A DNA stretch of 6,029 bases, from contig JBILKV010000249.1 in the NCBI GenBank assembly GCA_044376515.1, positions 1 to 6,029 on the forward strand. Reading direction: 5' to 3'. This DNA is from Chth-196 sp044376515 (GTDB taxonomy: Bacteria > Verrucomicrobiota > Verrucomicrobiia > Chthoniobacterales > Chthoniobacteraceae). Under the pieces are notes generated by a model that saw only the letters and a program-made list of their open reading frames with translations, did not search any database and was not told where the DNA came from. A program made the translations under genes and the position numbers. This document shows, in pieces, positions 5,769-6,029 of the stretch; the stretch's first letter is position 1, and each line of letters begins with the position of its first letter.

Positions 5769-6029
5769 ATGTTCCACCCCACTGAGTATCGCAGTGCCTT
5801 TGTCGCATTCGCGCTGCTGAGCGCCTGCGGCGGCGCTACGGCCCAGATCCCAGAGCCACGACTCAACCTGCTCAGTGCCCAGGGCGCCTGCAGCGGCGGC
5901 ACCGTTCAGCTTTCCCTCACCGGGGTCGATCTCGAGGAGGCGGTCCTCCGTTTTTCGCACCCCGGTATTTCCGCGGTGGGCGACCCACAGAAGCCCCTCA
6001 ATTTCACGGTCTCCGTCGCGGCGGACGTT
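5769..6029 (+). CDS. Exported protein, N-terminal part; likely large PPC-domain-type secreted protein (3' end outside window)
   Basis: An open frame of 87 codons starts at ATG 5769 and continues past the window. The N-terminus is a signal peptide: a short start with one Arg (residue 8), a hydrophobic core SAFVAFALL, then LSAC (17-20), which fits a lipobox with Cys20 as the lipidated residue. A signal peptidase I site after ATA (23-25) is an alternative. The mature start (PRLNLLSAQGACSGGTVQL, then LTGVDLEEAVLRFSHPGI, later NFTVSVAADV) resembles, from memory, the IPT/TIG-like opening domain of large bacterial PPC-domain (pre-peptidase C-terminal) proteins of Planctomycetes and Verrucomicrobia. 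Those usually read G-x-V-x-V-x-L-x-G-x-D-L followed by FSHPGI. I am confident of a real exported protein and only moderately confident of the family. It follows the exporter operon by 72 bases, with no Shine-Dalgarno sequence. Confidence 0.7.
   Translation, partial: MFHPTEYRSAFVAFALLSACGGATAQIPEPRLNLLSAQGACSGGTVQLSLTGVDLEEAVLRFSHPGISAVGDPQKPLNFTVSVAADV

Overview
The window is a GC-rich bacterial chromosomal segment from a Gram-negative (diderm) organism: it encodes two periplasmic adaptor proteins and the start of an exported protein. Two features point weakly to the Planctomycetota-Verrucomicrobiota group, perhaps Opitutales-like. The exported protein at the 3' edge resembles the N-terminus of large PPC-domain secreted proteins common there, and none of the six visible gene starts has a well-placed Shine-Dalgarno sequence. 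This placement is inference.

Layout. (1) 1-815, plus: the 3' part of mutS, the mismatch-repair ATPase, ending exactly in a putative beta-clamp-binding motif (QMLLF). (2) 854-1255, plus: a small RidA/YjgF-family protein. (3) 1256-1504: a convergent gap with one clear stem-loop and no gene. (4) 1505-2674, minus: an RND-type membrane fusion (periplasmic adaptor) protein with no pump gene beside it. (5) 2675-2915: a divergent control region with a 12-bp palindrome, an inverted repeat, G/C-tract stem-loops and a good promoter candidate placed so close to the next ATG that the mRNA could be leaderless. (6) 2916-5696, plus: a tightly overlapping three-gene operon encoding an FtsX-type permease, a LolD/MacB/DevA-type ATPase and an HlyD/DevB-type adaptor. 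Together these form a tripartite ABC exporter of the DevBCA class, which would need a TolC-like outer-membrane channel encoded elsewhere. (7) 5769-6029, plus: the first 87 codons of an exported protein, possibly a lipoprotein, running off the window.

The functional core is the ABC exporter. The ATPase would drive the permease, and the adaptor would bridge to an outer-membrane channel, sending an unidentified substrate (lipid, glycolipid, peptide or drug) out of the cell. The divergent adaptor on the minus strand is typical of RND efflux pumps, so two adaptors flank one inner-membrane motor; whether they share a partner or regulator is open. I found no mobile element, CRISPR array, tRNA or rRNA, and no clearly new system. 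The most notable points are the unpaired RND adaptor, the possible leaderless promoter of the exporter operon, and the MutS end.
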